Positions 7,223-15,694 of a stretch of DNA of 42,646 nt are shown in pieces (position 1 is the first letter of the stretch; every line of letters begins with the position of its first letter). The notes below the pieces were generated by a model, which was given only the letters and a program-made list of their open reading frames with translations, had not been told where the DNA came from and searched no databases. The stretch is from the NCBI GenBank assembly GCA_045105115.1, contig JBGCDE010000165.1, forward strand, positions 1-42,646, written 5' to 3'. The stretch comes from JAUIET01 sp045105115. GTDB taxonomy: Bacteria; Pseudomonadota; Gammaproteobacteria; Pseudomonadales; JAUIET01. The position numbers and the translations under genes were made by a program.

Positions 7223-8175
7223 AGTTGGCTGCCCCACTCTTCGCGTTGCAGTCGCTCATAGCATGCAGGCCGCATAGGGCCGCCCGACTTGAAGTTACCA
7301 ATCGCTCTGTCCCAAGTGGTTTCTTCCCATTCCCAATCATGCGTGTCGGCATCAAAAGTCATCGGGTATGGCATGCCTTCGATTTCATAGTCATCGGTGT
7401 CTTCGTTGTGCTTGGCCGGAACATCCAAACCCACGCGCAAGGCAAACTCGGTAGCTGAGCGCAACCATTTTTCTCGCATGGTGTCGTTAGACCATTCCCT
7501 GACTTTATACGTCAGCTGATCCGGGTGACCTTTTAAATGGTCAGGGCGACCATACCAATGGTAGCCCCAGGGGAAAATCCAACGCACGGCGTCATTCACC
7601 AGCTTTTTTGTTTCTTCAGTTTGATTAAAATAATACTCAGTCCACATAGCACCATGACGGAAGTGGTAGGCTTCTTCAAAATTGACCTTTTTCAGGGTTC
7701 GACGATACGGTGCAAAACTGCAATGCAATTCCAGGTCCCAGGTAGTGAAACGACCTGCTCGATCGAGAAAGGCTTGCGACACAACAAACTCAGCGTAATT
7801 GCGAATGGGGAATTCCATGATCGGCAGCGACCAGTACTTTCGAGGGTCGGCTTCAAAAGCCAGCTTTTGCATATCAACCCCAAAGCGTTCGTACAGCATG
7901 CCTTGCTGGTGCGCATGGCCCACCTCGTCCTGAATGGTTCCGCAAATCGCTACTTTGGCACCAATATCAGGAGCCACTTTATAAGCGGTATAAGCCCAGG
8001 TAAGAACGGTAACCTCACTTTGCGCTGCAATTTCCAGCGTACGTTGGAGAATGGCACGATAACGCGGTGTGAGTTCTTCCATATCCTCAATCAGCTCGCC
8101 GGCCTGAATACGAGCCAATAAGGCTTCTTCCGCTTGATCAGCCGAACTGCTTGCTGCCGTGTCTGCGTTTAACAT
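7216..8175 (-). CDS. PaaA-like catalytic di-iron oxygenase subunit
   Basis: A 319-residue di-iron oxygenase subunit of the phenylacetyl-CoA 1,2-epoxidase family. Aligned with E. coli PaaA, all six iron-ligand positions are kept: E54, E84 and H87 (QDEVGHA), D138, E168 and H171 (EEAYH). The spacing between the first three is identical to E42, E72 and H75 of E. coli. The protein should activate O2 to epoxidise or hydroxylate a CoA thioester. The ATG at 8175 has a GGAG site seven bases upstream, better than the GTG at 8181. It is the first gene of the long operon, and a palindrome and TTGACA box lie just upstream. The substrate is probably not plain phenylacetyl-CoA, because PaaE, PaaG and PaaZ are absent and divergent lyase genes follow. 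Confidence 0.93.
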   Translation of the reverse strand: MLNADTAASSSADQAEEALLARIQAGELIEDMEELTPRYRAILQRTLEIAAQSEVTVLTWAYTAYKVAPDIGAKVAICGTIQDEVGHAHQQGMLYERFGVDMQKLAFEADPRKYWSLPIMEFPIRNYAEFVVSQAFLDRAGRFTTWDLELHCSFAPYRRTLKKVNFEEAYHFRHGAMWTEYYFNQTEETKKLVNDAVRWIFPWGYHWYGRPDHLKGHPDQLTYKVREWSNDTMREKWLRSATEFALRVGLDVPAKHNEDTDDYEIEGMPYPMTFDADTHDWEWEETTWDRAIGNFKSGGPMRPACYERLQREEWGSQLW

Positions 8176-8204
8176 GCACACTCTCCACTAATAGATTGCT
8201 TACA

Positions 8205-8224
8205 TACATACTATACAGTATGTA
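8205..8224. promoter_or_regulatory. Palindromic operator candidate upstream of paaA
   Basis: A perfect inverted repeat TACATACT - ATAC - AGTATGTA (8-base arms, 4-base spacer) ends 30 bases before the paaA ATG. On the coding strand it follows directly after a TTGACA hexamer (8230-8235), so a protein bound here would block the promoter. TACATAC/GTATGTA half sites are known for AcrR, a TetR-family repressor. The TetR gene at 1117-1734 in the same operon is therefore the natural candidate ligand. Confidence 0.6.
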
Positions 8225-8267
8225 AATATTGTCAATACGATCGAATGCGCATTCACGCACTCATGAT

Positions 8268-9848
8268 TCAGTTAATTTGGCGCTCACCGGAGCCCCAGAA
8301 TTGAGCTCTCAAGCCCTTTTTATCAGTTTTACCCAATGCAGTGACTGGAATTTTCTCAATAAATTCAATGAGCTTGGGCGAATGCACTGCCCCTTTGCCT
8401 TGCTTAACCAGCTCTCTTAACTCAGCCTTTAAATCATCTTCATTCACTTTTTGACCAGGCCTTAACACCACCATTGCAGCGACTTTTTCGCCCCATTTTT
8501 CATCTGGAATTCCGATAACTGCGCTCATAGCAACCGCTTGGTGAGTAGCTAGAACATCTTCTACTTCTTTCGGGTATACGTTGAAACCGCCGCTGATGAT
8601 CAGGTCTTTTGCTCGGTCCACCAAGTAATAGAAGCCTTCGTCATCTTGATACGCAAGATCTCCTGTGTGCAGCCAATCACCGCGCAGCGTCTCTGCTGTT
8701 TCTTCTGGTTTATTCCAATAACCGCGCATAACAGCCGCGCCTCGCACGCATACTTCACCTACTTCACCTTGGGGCACCGGTTCACCCGCACTATCCAGTA
8801 AGCTCATGATTATTCCGGCGGGCGGGCGACCACAGGATGACAGCCGGTGGGGATGATTCAGCGTGTGTTCTTCCTTGCGCATCATGGTCAGATGAACGCA
8901 CTCGGTCTGGCCGTAGCATTGCATCAATACAGGACCAAACAATTCCAGGGCTTCTCTCAGGCGCGTAGGAGACATAGGTGCAGACGCATATATGATGGAT
9001 TCTATACTGCTCAGATTCGCTGTTTGTGTGCGCGCATGGTCGAGCAATGCGTAAATCATGGTGGGCACCAGGAATAAAGTGTTGATGCCTTCGTTCTCCA
9101 CCAGGTCTAGCACCTTGTCTGGATCGAAACCGCCCAGCAGATAAACCTTACCGCCATTCAAAAACGTAGGTATCAGTAGGAAGCCGGCCGCATGGCTGAT
9201 AGGCGATGAGGCCAGATAACGAATTTCCTCGGGCCACTGCCACTCACCCAGCGAAATTAAACTTTTGGCCGCCATAGCGCCTTGGGTGAGAATCACTCCT
9301 TTGGGCTTGCCGGTCGTGCCACCGGTATAAGTTAGCCAGGCAATATCATCGCAACAGGGCTGATAGTCGAGAATATTCGGCGAACATGCTTCTGCTAGCG
9401 CAATAATATCCGCACCGAAATCAGCATCGCCCAATGCAAACACTGAGATACGCGACTCTATACTTGATCGTAATTCACGTCCGCGATCTGCAAAAAATGG
9501 CACATCTACAACTACCAGCGAAATATTAGCGTCATTAATTATATAGAGTTGGTCACCCAGAGAGCCCATTGGGTGCAATGGCGTATAGCGAATGCCGCTG
9601 GCGAGGCACGCGGCCATTAACACATAGGTGTCTACTCTGTTGGCTGCGAGCTGTGCCAATCCATCGCCGGGATTCAAGCCCGCGTCTTTTAAAGCCTGCG
9701 CAAATTTCCATATACGCTGTTCTAAATTGGCGTAAGTCAGCGCAAGGCCGCCCGCGTCAACGATTGCGTCGCGCTCAGGCCAACGCCGCAGGCCTTGCAG
9801 TATCATGTCAATGTACGTACTGCCTTGATGCAATTGGCTTGCTGTCAT
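8268..9848 (-). CDS. AMP-dependent acyl-CoA ligase
   Basis: A 526-residue ANL-superfamily acyl/aryl-CoA ligase. It contains the phosphate loop YTGGTTGKPKG, the YGQTE adenine motif, HTGDLAYQDDEG, the hinge region with RAKDLIISGG, and the C-terminal GKTDKK lysine of the adenylation step. It activates a carboxylic acid with ATP and CoA. It lies upstream of paaA in the same direction, separated by about 90 bases that contain an operator-like palindrome. It may therefore feed its CoA thioester into the oxygenase while having its own promoter. The ATG is at 9848. The acid substrate (aromatic, cyclic or branched) cannot be deduced from sequence motifs alone. Confidence 0.93.
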   Translation of the reverse strand: MTASQLHQGSTYIDMILQGLRRWPERDAIVDAGGLALTYANLEQRIWKFAQALKDAGLNPGDGLAQLAANRVDTYVLMAACLASGIRYTPLHPMGSLGDQLYIINDANISLVVVDVPFFADRGRELRSSIESRISVFALGDADFGADIIALAEACSPNILDYQPCCDDIAWLTYTGGTTGKPKGVILTQGAMAAKSLISLGEWQWPEEIRYLASSPISHAAGFLLIPTFLNGGKVYLLGGFDPDKVLDLVENEGINTLFLVPTMIYALLDHARTQTANLSSIESIIYASAPMSPTRLREALELFGPVLMQCYGQTECVHLTMMRKEEHTLNHPHRLSSCGRPPAGIIMSLLDSAGEPVPQGEVGEVCVRGAAVMRGYWNKPEETAETLRGDWLHTGDLAYQDDEGFYYLVDRAKDLIISGGFNVYPKEVEDVLATHQAVAMSAVIGIPDEKWGEKVAAMVVLRPGQKVNEDDLKAELRELVKQGKGAVHSPKLIEFIEKIPVTALGKTDKKGLRAQFWGSGERQIN

Positions 9849-9958
9849 TATGTTTTATGATTGCTCAGCTAAGCACGCACTGTAACTCAGTTATGTTGGC
9901 CAAATTGGTTATAACAGGCAATATTCTGGTCGCTGTGAATGGCGCCAGTTAAAGCAGT

Positions 9959-9992
9959 AGGCCTGGTGGTGAAAAAGACGAGGGCCAGGCCT
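9959..9992 (-). terminator. GC-rich inverted repeat after the AraC gene
   Basis: AGGCCTGG (9959-9966) and CCAGGCCT (9985-9992) form a perfect 8-base stem with an 18-base loop, starting five bases behind the stop codon of the minus-strand AraC gene. No run of T follows the stem, so a simple rho-independent terminator is not complete. It may still end or stabilise the araC transcript. Confidence 0.4.
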
Positions 9993-9996
9993 TCAA

Positions 9997-11010
9997 CTAT
10001 GTGTGCACCAACTGTTGTCTGTATTCGTTCGGCGACACACCCGTCCATTTTTTAAATGCGCGAGAGAAGTTTGCAGTATCCGAAAAACCGATCAGATAAG
10101 CGATTTCATAGATCGGTAATTCCTGCTTAATATATTCGTCCGCCAGGCTATGTCGAGTGTCGTCCAACACTTCACGAAAGGTGGTGCCTGACTGCTCAAG
10201 TTTATTGTACAAAGTGCGCGTACTCATATTCAGAGCGCTGGCTACTTGTTCTTTGCTAGACACACCTGAAGGTAGCAACCACACCAGTTCCTTACGCACG
10301 CGCGATGGGAAATCAATGCGGTCCAGTTTATTGAGATACTCAACCGTAAGCTGCTCGTACATTTCGCCTAGCTGGGGATTGGCGCTGTGCAGCTTTCGGG
10401 CAACATCTTCCTCACGCAGCACAATTTCTGTGTTCTGGGCGTCAAATGTAACCGGGCAGCCAAAAAAGCGTTCGTACTCTTCCGCCAGCGCACCAGGATG
10501 AGCCCGCCTAAGGGTAATTTCCTTCGGCTCGTAGTGATCGTGTAAGGCAACACGAATAATCTTCACAATAATTGAGGCAATACCGTCTTCACGGATAGGG
10601 GAAAACTCAACCGGATTTACGTGTATGGCACGGAGGTGAAACAAGCCATCTTGCGCATCAATCACCATTTCATCGTTTGTGGTTATCAGACGATAATACT
10701 TCGCCAAACTTTCCAGAAAACCGCCTAAGGTTTCGCTGCAATACATGGCGATGCCTAGAGAGTAAAAGGTAGTTGGGTGAATGTACTTTGACATGGTCAG
10801 GCCAAATACCGGATCATTTGATGCCTGCTCCACTTGGTTCAGTAAACGATGAAAAGCGTCTGCGGGCATGCGCACACTCGGATCACGCAGCGTGTTTAGG
10901 TCAACACCAGCAAGATCGAATAGAGACTCGGGGCCTATACCCTCGGCCTCAAGCGTTTGAGCTATCAACCAGCCCAATGGGCCGATGGTTGAAAAACCAG
11001 CTGTTAACAT
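9997..11010 (-). CDS. AraC family transcriptional regulator
   Basis: A 337-residue AraC-type regulator of the same architecture as 1737-2753: an N-terminal arabinose-binding-like domain (PF12625 type) and a C-terminal double HTH with IYEIAYLIGFSDTANFSRAF, then WTGVSPNEYRQ. The ATG at 11010 (MLTAGFS) is chosen because it aligns with the family N-terminus; a TTG at 11076 would add 22 unrelated residues. It is the first gene of the minus-strand region before the CoA ligase and probably activates the ligase or the Paa-like operon, as AraC regulators next to catabolic genes usually do. A GC-rich inverted repeat follows its stop codon, so it may be a separate transcript. Confidence 0.92.
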   Translation of the reverse strand: MLTAGFSTIGPLGWLIAQTLEAEGIGPESLFDLAGVDLNTLRDPSVRMPADAFHRLLNQVEQASNDPVFGLTMSKYIHPTTFYSLGIAMYCSETLGGFLESLAKYYRLITTNDEMVIDAQDGLFHLRAIHVNPVEFSPIREDGIASIIVKIIRVALHDHYEPKEITLRRAHPGALAEEYERFFGCPVTFDAQNTEIVLREEDVARKLHSANPQLGEMYEQLTVEYLNKLDRIDFPSRVRKELVWLLPSGVSSKEQVASALNMSTRTLYNKLEQSGTTFREVLDDTRHSLADEYIKQELPIYEIAYLIGFSDTANFSRAFKKWTGVSPNEYRQQLVHT

Positions 11011-11094
11011 AGTGTATCGCGCTATCGGTGCAGTAACTTGACTATGATTTTGCCTGAAATAACAAGCCTGATGCAAGCGTAAAGCAGCCCCGTG

Positions 11095-12195
11095 TTAGGT
11101 TTGCTGACGCTCTGATCGAAACACCAGATAAACGCCTCTGGTGACCAGAGGAATAACAAATACAACAATAAAGGCCATTGCCAATATGCTGTAGCCGGTA
11201 AGAATTAAGGCCACTATGCCGATGCGACTAAGCAACATGCTGACCAGCACCATGCCAACGGCCACTACACCGTGGCCTAATGGGCTTAAAGGTTCTCCCT
11301 CTCGCTGAATACGCCAGGCATCCATACGTTCCAGAAAACCCTGCAACATGCCCACGCCGGTCTGCGCAATCAGTACGAAAAGCACGACAACATACACGTT
11401 CAAAAACATGGGCGATGCGAGATGATCAATAAGCCAATAAGTGGGCAACTCTTGATCTTTAATCGCTGGCCACGCGCTCATGAAGGCATAGTGGAATACC
11501 GCGCCGGGAATCACAGCGACCAGAGCAGCAACACTACCCGCCAGCAGAGACTGGCCGCGCGATTGCAGCCCACGGCCGCAGTACAACAGCAAGGGAATAA
11601 ACCCGCCATTAACCAGGGCGTATTGCATGCCACCCTGCCAGGCGCTCCAATCCACTTCGTCGCCGCGAAAATTGTCCACGATGGGCTGCGTATGCCCGTT
11701 AAACAGCACAAACAGCAAGGCCACCAACACACAAAACAAGGCACCCACTGAGAAGACCATGCTTTTCTGAACGAGATGTCGCCCTCGATAATTCAACAGA
11801 AAAATGATCAGCAGCAAACCGGCGCTGCCCACCCATGGTGGAAAACCAAAGCGGGACTCGCTAATCACACCGGCCGCGGTTACGCATATAGCCAAGGTAA
11901 TCACCATGCCTATGAGTATCACCACCTCATACAATACCCAGGCTCGACCGAGTATTGGTTTAAAAAAGCCGCGATATTCGAACTGTTGAAAACGACGGGA
12001 TATTTCGAAGCAGAGAAACAGCAATACCCCATATGTAAACGAAACAGAGGCCAAGGCCAATACTCCACTTTTGGGTCCATGCTGACTGACGAACTCCATT
12101 ACTTCGCGGCCGGTTCCATAAGAACCGCCAAACACAACCGATAAAAAAACGGCTGACGGAATGATTAGCACTCGAGAGGCAAATGTCTGGGACAT
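11095..12195 (-). CDS. YkvI-like integral membrane protein
   Basis: A 366-residue polytopic membrane protein with about ten predicted hydrophobic segments. The N-terminal segment contains GGSYGTGREVMEF, the hallmark of the YkvI family (APC-type LeuT-like fold, function unknown, suspected transporters). It starts at ATG 12195 and ends about 85 bases before the AraC gene, in the same direction. It diverges from the RidA-MaoC-ligase operon across a 225-base spacer. It could import the acid used by one of the neighbouring CoA ligases, but nothing in the sequence proves a substrate. Confidence 0.82.
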   Translation of the reverse strand: MSQTFASRVLIIPSAVFLSVVFGGSYGTGREVMEFVSQHGPKSGVLALASVSFTYGVLLFLCFEISRRFQQFEYRGFFKPILGRAWVLYEVVILIGMVITLAICVTAAGVISESRFGFPPWVGSAGLLLIIFLLNYRGRHLVQKSMVFSVGALFCVLVALLFVLFNGHTQPIVDNFRGDEVDWSAWQGGMQYALVNGGFIPLLLYCGRGLQSRGQSLLAGSVAALVAVIPGAVFHYAFMSAWPAIKDQELPTYWLIDHLASPMFLNVYVVVLFVLIAQTGVGMLQGFLERMDAWRIQREGEPLSPLGHGVVAVGMVLVSMLLSRIGIVALILTGYSILAMAFIVVFVIPLVTRGVYLVFRSERQQT

Positions 12196-12420
12196 AAAAA
12201 TACTTTTATTCTTGTTTGGATCCAGTTCATAGAATACCGTGAAATTGTAATCTGCACGCTATTTATTAGTTAGCTAGTTCCTTTCGTACAAAGAAACGGC
12301 AAAGGGTGACAATGCTGAAAGCTTTTATTCGCAATCATTAATGCGCTATGATTTTTGCCTGTAATGAAACGCGTCGGGCCCAACAAGGCAGTCGCACCAA
12401 CTGAAAATGAAGATAAAAAT
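12196..12420. other. Divergent intergenic region
   Basis: An AT-rich spacer between the YkvI-like gene (minus) and the RidA-like gene (plus) that must contain both promoters. I see no convincing operator palindrome, riboswitch or RNA gene here. A reading frame extending the RidA protein upstream to a TTG at 12355 is open, but the added residues do not resemble the family. Confidence 0.4.
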
Positions 12421-12909
12421 ATGAATGAAGACAAGGTATGCCAAAAGCTGGAGCAATTAGGTCTAGTGCTACCAGCGCCAATGCAATTGCCACCTGGCAT
12501 GGTCGCGAAGTTTCCAATGGTTAGGATTGTCGGTCAGCGCTGCCTGATTTCAGGCCACGGCCCATTGAACGCCGACGGTACCATCGCCCAGCCGCTCGGC
12601 AAAGTGGGAGCTGAAGTGGATATTGAACAGGCGGTTCTCGCGGCACGATTAACCACGCTCGCTATTTTAAGCAGCCTTAAAACTGAGCTGGGCTCGCTCG
12701 ACCGAATAACGGCCTGGGGTCGGGTAATGGGTATGGTTAATTCCGCGCCGGGTTTCAACAAGCAAACACCGGTAATTGATGGTTTCAGCAACCTGATAAA
12801 TGAGTTGTTCGATCCTGACGTTGCGGCGCATTCACGAGCTGCAGTGGGTATGGCGGAGTTACCTATGGGTATACCCGTAGAAATTGAAGCTGAAGTGTAC
12901 TTCGAATAA
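12421..12909 (+). CDS. RidA/YjgF family protein (RutC-like long form)
   Basis: A 162-residue member of the RidA (YjgF/YER057c/UK114) family, of the longer type of about 155 residues. The N-terminus KLEQLGLVLPAP and the SGHGP strand are typical, and a conserved Arg (R139, in SRAAVG) precedes the LPMGIPVEIEA end. An Arg in this region binds the carboxylate in imine deaminases of the family. The ATG at 12421 is preferred because it gives the family length. Its stop overlaps the start of the MaoC gene by one base (TAATG), so the two are translationally coupled. Members deaminate enamine/imine intermediates or hydrolyse related reactive species. Its role beside a MaoC protein and a CoA ligase is unclear. 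Confidence 0.88.
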   Translation: MNEDKVCQKLEQLGLVLPAPMQLPPGMVAKFPMVRIVGQRCLISGHGPLNADGTIAQPLGKVGAEVDIEQAVLAARLTTLAILSSLKTELGSLDRITAWGRVMGMVNSAPGFNKQTPVIDGFSNLINELFDPDVAAHSRAAVGMAELPMGIPVEIEAEVYFE

Positions 12910-13379
12910 TGGCAAAGAAAGTAGTCATCCAAACCTCAGAGGACTTTCAAGATAGAGAGGGACAAACTCTATTTGTGTCAGAGCCAGTGCTGGCAAGCAA
13001 AGAACGCATCCAACAATACTGCCAATCGGTCAATCAAATGGATTGGTTTCATTGGGACGAAGAACGCTGCAAACAATCTCCGTTCGGTGCCATTGTGGCA
13101 CCCGGTATGTTTACCTTGTCACTTATTCATTCGGTGTATTTTGAGAACGTTGAACTGAGGGGGCTGCGTGCCTTGTTCCTAGGCTCCGATCGCTTTCGCA
13201 TATTGAAACCAGTAACTGCGGGCTCTGAACTGCGCTTGACCTTCGACGTTCAAAAAATTGAAATTCGCGACCATGGATTTGCGGTTCACTACTCGTTTAC
13301 CTGGAACGCTGATGGCAATGAGCAGCCAGTGACCTTAGGTAACTTTATCGTGCGGTATTGGGAGGAACACGAAAGTTAG
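12909..13379 (+). CDS. MaoC/NodN-like hotdog protein with altered catalytic site
   Basis: A 156-residue hotdog protein of the MaoC / NodN type. The block FHWDEERCKQSPFG followed by IVAPGMFTLSLI matches the conserved entry helix of NodN-like hydratases. In active enzymes the motif reads D-x3-W-x-H. Here it is Q43-M-D-W-F-H48, so the usual Asp position is Gln, with an Asp two residues later. Hydratase activity is therefore uncertain; it may bind an acyl-CoA or use D45. The start overlaps the ridA stop by one base, and a CoA synthetase follows 58 bases downstream, so the three form an operon. Confidence 0.86.
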   Translation: MAKKVVIQTSEDFQDREGQTLFVSEPVLASKERIQQYCQSVNQMDWFHWDEERCKQSPFGAIVAPGMFTLSLIHSVYFENVELRGLRALFLGSDRFRILKPVTAGSELRLTFDVQKIEIRDHGFAVHYSFTWNADGNEQPVTLGNFIVRYWEEHES

Positions 13380-13437
13380 GCACTGGGAATTTGTCTCGCC
13401 CCTACTCTCCATATTTTCGCACCCCAGGAATTTCTAT

Positions 13438-15126
13438 ATGCGCAATGAACCGACAAAACTAAGTGACAGTTATCTCTGCGGCTCCAATGAAAGGCCTCTG
13501 ATTAATCAAACTATTGGTCAATATTTCAATACTATTGCCAGTAACTTTGCTGATGAAGAAGCCTTGGTTGTAAAGCACCAGGATATACGTTGGAGTTACG
13601 CAGAGTATCGCCAACGTATAGATGCACTGGCAACCGGCCTGCTACACCTTGGCATAGAAAAAGGCGATCGCGTTGCTATTTGGGCACCTAATTGTGTCGA
13701 ATGGGTGTTGACCCAATTTGCCACCGCAAAAATTGGCGCCATTATGGTGTGCATCAACCCCGCCTATCGACTGTATGAACTGGAGTACGCGCTTAACAAG
13801 TCTGCTTGCAAAGCAATTATCAGTGCCGAGTCATTCAAGACCAGCATGTATCTGGATATGCTCAATGCTCTGGCGCCAGAGATTTCAAGCAGCACTCCAG
13901 GTCACGCTCGCGCAGAGAAGTTACCTTCGCTAGAAATTGTAATTCGAATGGGCGAAGAGACTACGGCCGGAATGCTGAACTTTACGAATGTTTGCAGCAT
14001 GGGCGAAGAGGCTGATTACCAACATTTAGACACACTCAATATCGAACTGGACTGCCACGACCCAATCAACATTCAGTTCACCAGCGGCACCACTGGCAAT
14101 CCTAAAGGCGCAACACTCAGCCACTACAATATTCTGAATAATGCCGACCTTGTGGCTAAAGGCTTTGGGCTGAGCCAGCAAGATCGCTTATGTATTCCTG
14201 TGCCTTTGTATCATTGCTTTGGCATGGTGATGGGCAGTTTGGCGTGCGTAACTCAGGGTGCGACGGCGATTTTTCCCGGTGCCGCGTTTGAACCCGAAGC
14301 TACTTTGCGCGCTGTAGAGGAAGAGCAATGCACTGGCTTACATGGTGTGCCCACTATGTTCACCACCGAGCTGGAAAGTGCCAAGTTTTCCGATTTTGAT
14401 CTCAGCACTTTGAGAACCGGAGTGATCGCCGGCTCTATTTGCCCCGAGCCGCTAATGCGGCGCATTGTTGATGACATGAATATGCACGACATCACCATTA
14501 TGTATGGGCAAACCGAAACCAGTCCGGTTAATCACATGACCGCATCTGATGACCCGTTTGAGAAGCGCGTGAGCACAGTTGGACGCGCTGCACCGCATTG
14601 CGAAATCAAGATCATTGATGATGCTGGCAAGCTCGTCGCCATTGGTTATAAAGGTGAGGTTTGCTGCCGTGGCTATGGCGTTATGAAAGGATACTGGGAC
14701 GAGGAAGAACGTACATCCGAGACCATCGACAATGATGGTTGGTTGCATTCCGGTGACATAGGCGTCATGGATGAAGACGGCTTTGTGCAAATTGTTGGCC
14801 GTATTAAAGATATGATTATCCGCGGTGGGGAAAACGTGTATCCGGCCGAAGTTGAAGAATTTCTTTACACCCACCCGGCCGTGCAAGATGTGCAAGTTTT
14901 CGGTATAGAAGATGCGAAATACGGCGAAGAAGTCTGCGCCTGGATCGCGCTAAAAGAAAATACCGTCGTTAGCGAGCAGGATATCAAGGAATTCTGCAAA
15001 GATCAGATCACTCATTTCAAAGTTCCCAGGCACATTCGCTTTGTGACTGAATTTCCTATGACAGTCACTGGCAAAATTCAGAAGTATAAAATGCGTGAAA
15101 CTATGGAAAGCGTACTGGCAAATTGA
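13438..15126 (+). CDS. AMP-dependent fatty-acyl-CoA synthetase
   Basis: A 562-residue ANL-superfamily acyl-CoA synthetase of the medium/long-chain FadD-like type. Visible motifs are the phosphate loop FTSGTTGNPKG, YGQTETSPV, LHSGDIGVMDEDG, GRIKDMIIRGGENVYPAEVE and the C-terminal TVTGKIQKYK lysine. The ATG at 13438 is preceded by an AGGA site. It is the third gene of the RidA-MaoC set and likely activates a fatty or branched acid. It is only distantly similar to the ligase at 8268-9848 and is the better match to general fatty-acid ligases. No terminator is evident after it; decayed sequence follows. Confidence 0.93.
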   Translation: MRNEPTKLSDSYLCGSNERPLINQTIGQYFNTIASNFADEEALVVKHQDIRWSYAEYRQRIDALATGLLHLGIEKGDRVAIWAPNCVEWVLTQFATAKIGAIMVCINPAYRLYELEYALNKSACKAIISAESFKTSMYLDMLNALAPEISSSTPGHARAEKLPSLEIVIRMGEETTAGMLNFTNVCSMGEEADYQHLDTLNIELDCHDPINIQFTSGTTGNPKGATLSHYNILNNADLVAKGFGLSQQDRLCIPVPLYHCFGMVMGSLACVTQGATAIFPGAAFEPEATLRAVEEEQCTGLHGVPTMFTTELESAKFSDFDLSTLRTGVIAGSICPEPLMRRIVDDMNMHDITIMYGQTETSPVNHMTASDDPFEKRVSTVGRAAPHCEIKIIDDAGKLVAIGYKGEVCCRGYGVMKGYWDEEERTSETIDNDGWLHSGDIGVMDEDGFVQIVGRIKDMIIRGGENVYPAEVEEFLYTHPAVQDVQVFGIEDAKYGEEVCAWIALKENTVVSEQDIKEFCKDQITHFKVPRHIRFVTEFPMTVTGKIQKYKMRETMESVLAN

Positions 15127-15183
15127 TCTTCCTTGTGTCTCTGGCGGAGCATTAGTACTCACATTGGCGTAAACTTCCTTAAT

Positions 15184-15357
15184 CTACTGCACCCACCCGC
15201 CAGAAAACGGAATTGATTGGCCGACAAAAAAGTCACTTTCATTAGACGCGAGAAAAAGCGCGAACAAAGCATCTTCGCGCCCAGCCGCAAGCCTTCCGGC
15301 CCCATACAGTCGTTGGCTTGAGTAACCAGCACTTTTTACCCAGCAATCAATGTTCAC
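15184..15357 (-). pseudogene. C-terminal fragment of a short-chain dehydrogenase/reductase
   Basis: The minus strand reads about 57 codons ending in SDFFVGQSIPFSGGWVQ and a stop. This is the conserved C-terminal end of an SDR (the F-x-G-x3-x-GG block), preceded by the family's NI-x-CWVKSAG region and an RLAAGREDALFALFLAS helix. Upstream there is an in-frame stop at 15358, and no Rossmann fold or catalytic YxxxK part follows in the neighbouring sequence. It is therefore a remnant of an SDR gene whose N-terminal part is lost. It lies in a stretch of decayed sequence between the acyl-CoA synthetase and the fic gene. Confidence 0.75.
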
Positions 15358-15362
15358 TCAAT

Positions 15363-15694
15363 TTATTCTCCTGACATGTTCTGCCAACGTTGAATCCAGT
15401 TAAGTATTAGCGTGTTAACGGTATCCGGTTTTTCCTGGTGCAGAAAGTGCCCTGCCCCTTCAATTTGTTGAACGTCCAGGCCATTGGGGAAGTCCTCAGT
15501 CGGCCTGGGTAGTTGATGAAGATAGGATTGCGCATTGTCAGGAAAGCCATCCAGGCAAAACACCAGCGACCCCCACCTATCGTATGGGCGCTGAATGTAA
15601 GCTCGCCGACAGCAAGAGACGTTGCCTGGTAGAGTAGAGACGAAATCATCGACGCAGTGTAATCAATTGCTTCCGCCGTCAGGTTTGGCAGCAA
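15363..15694 (-). pseudogene. Decayed alpha/beta hydrolase
   Basis: The minus strand holds pieces of an alpha/beta hydrolase in two frames. In one frame, a C-terminal segment with IEGAGHFLHQEKP, carrying the catalytic histidine, is followed by TVNTLILNWIQ. In the other frame, an upstream helical piece begins PNLTAEAIDYTAS. No single frame joins them and no N-terminal oxyanion or nucleophile-elbow region is visible, so the gene is frameshifted and truncated. With the SDR remnant next to it, this suggests a former catabolic gene pair that has degraded. Confidence 0.6.
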
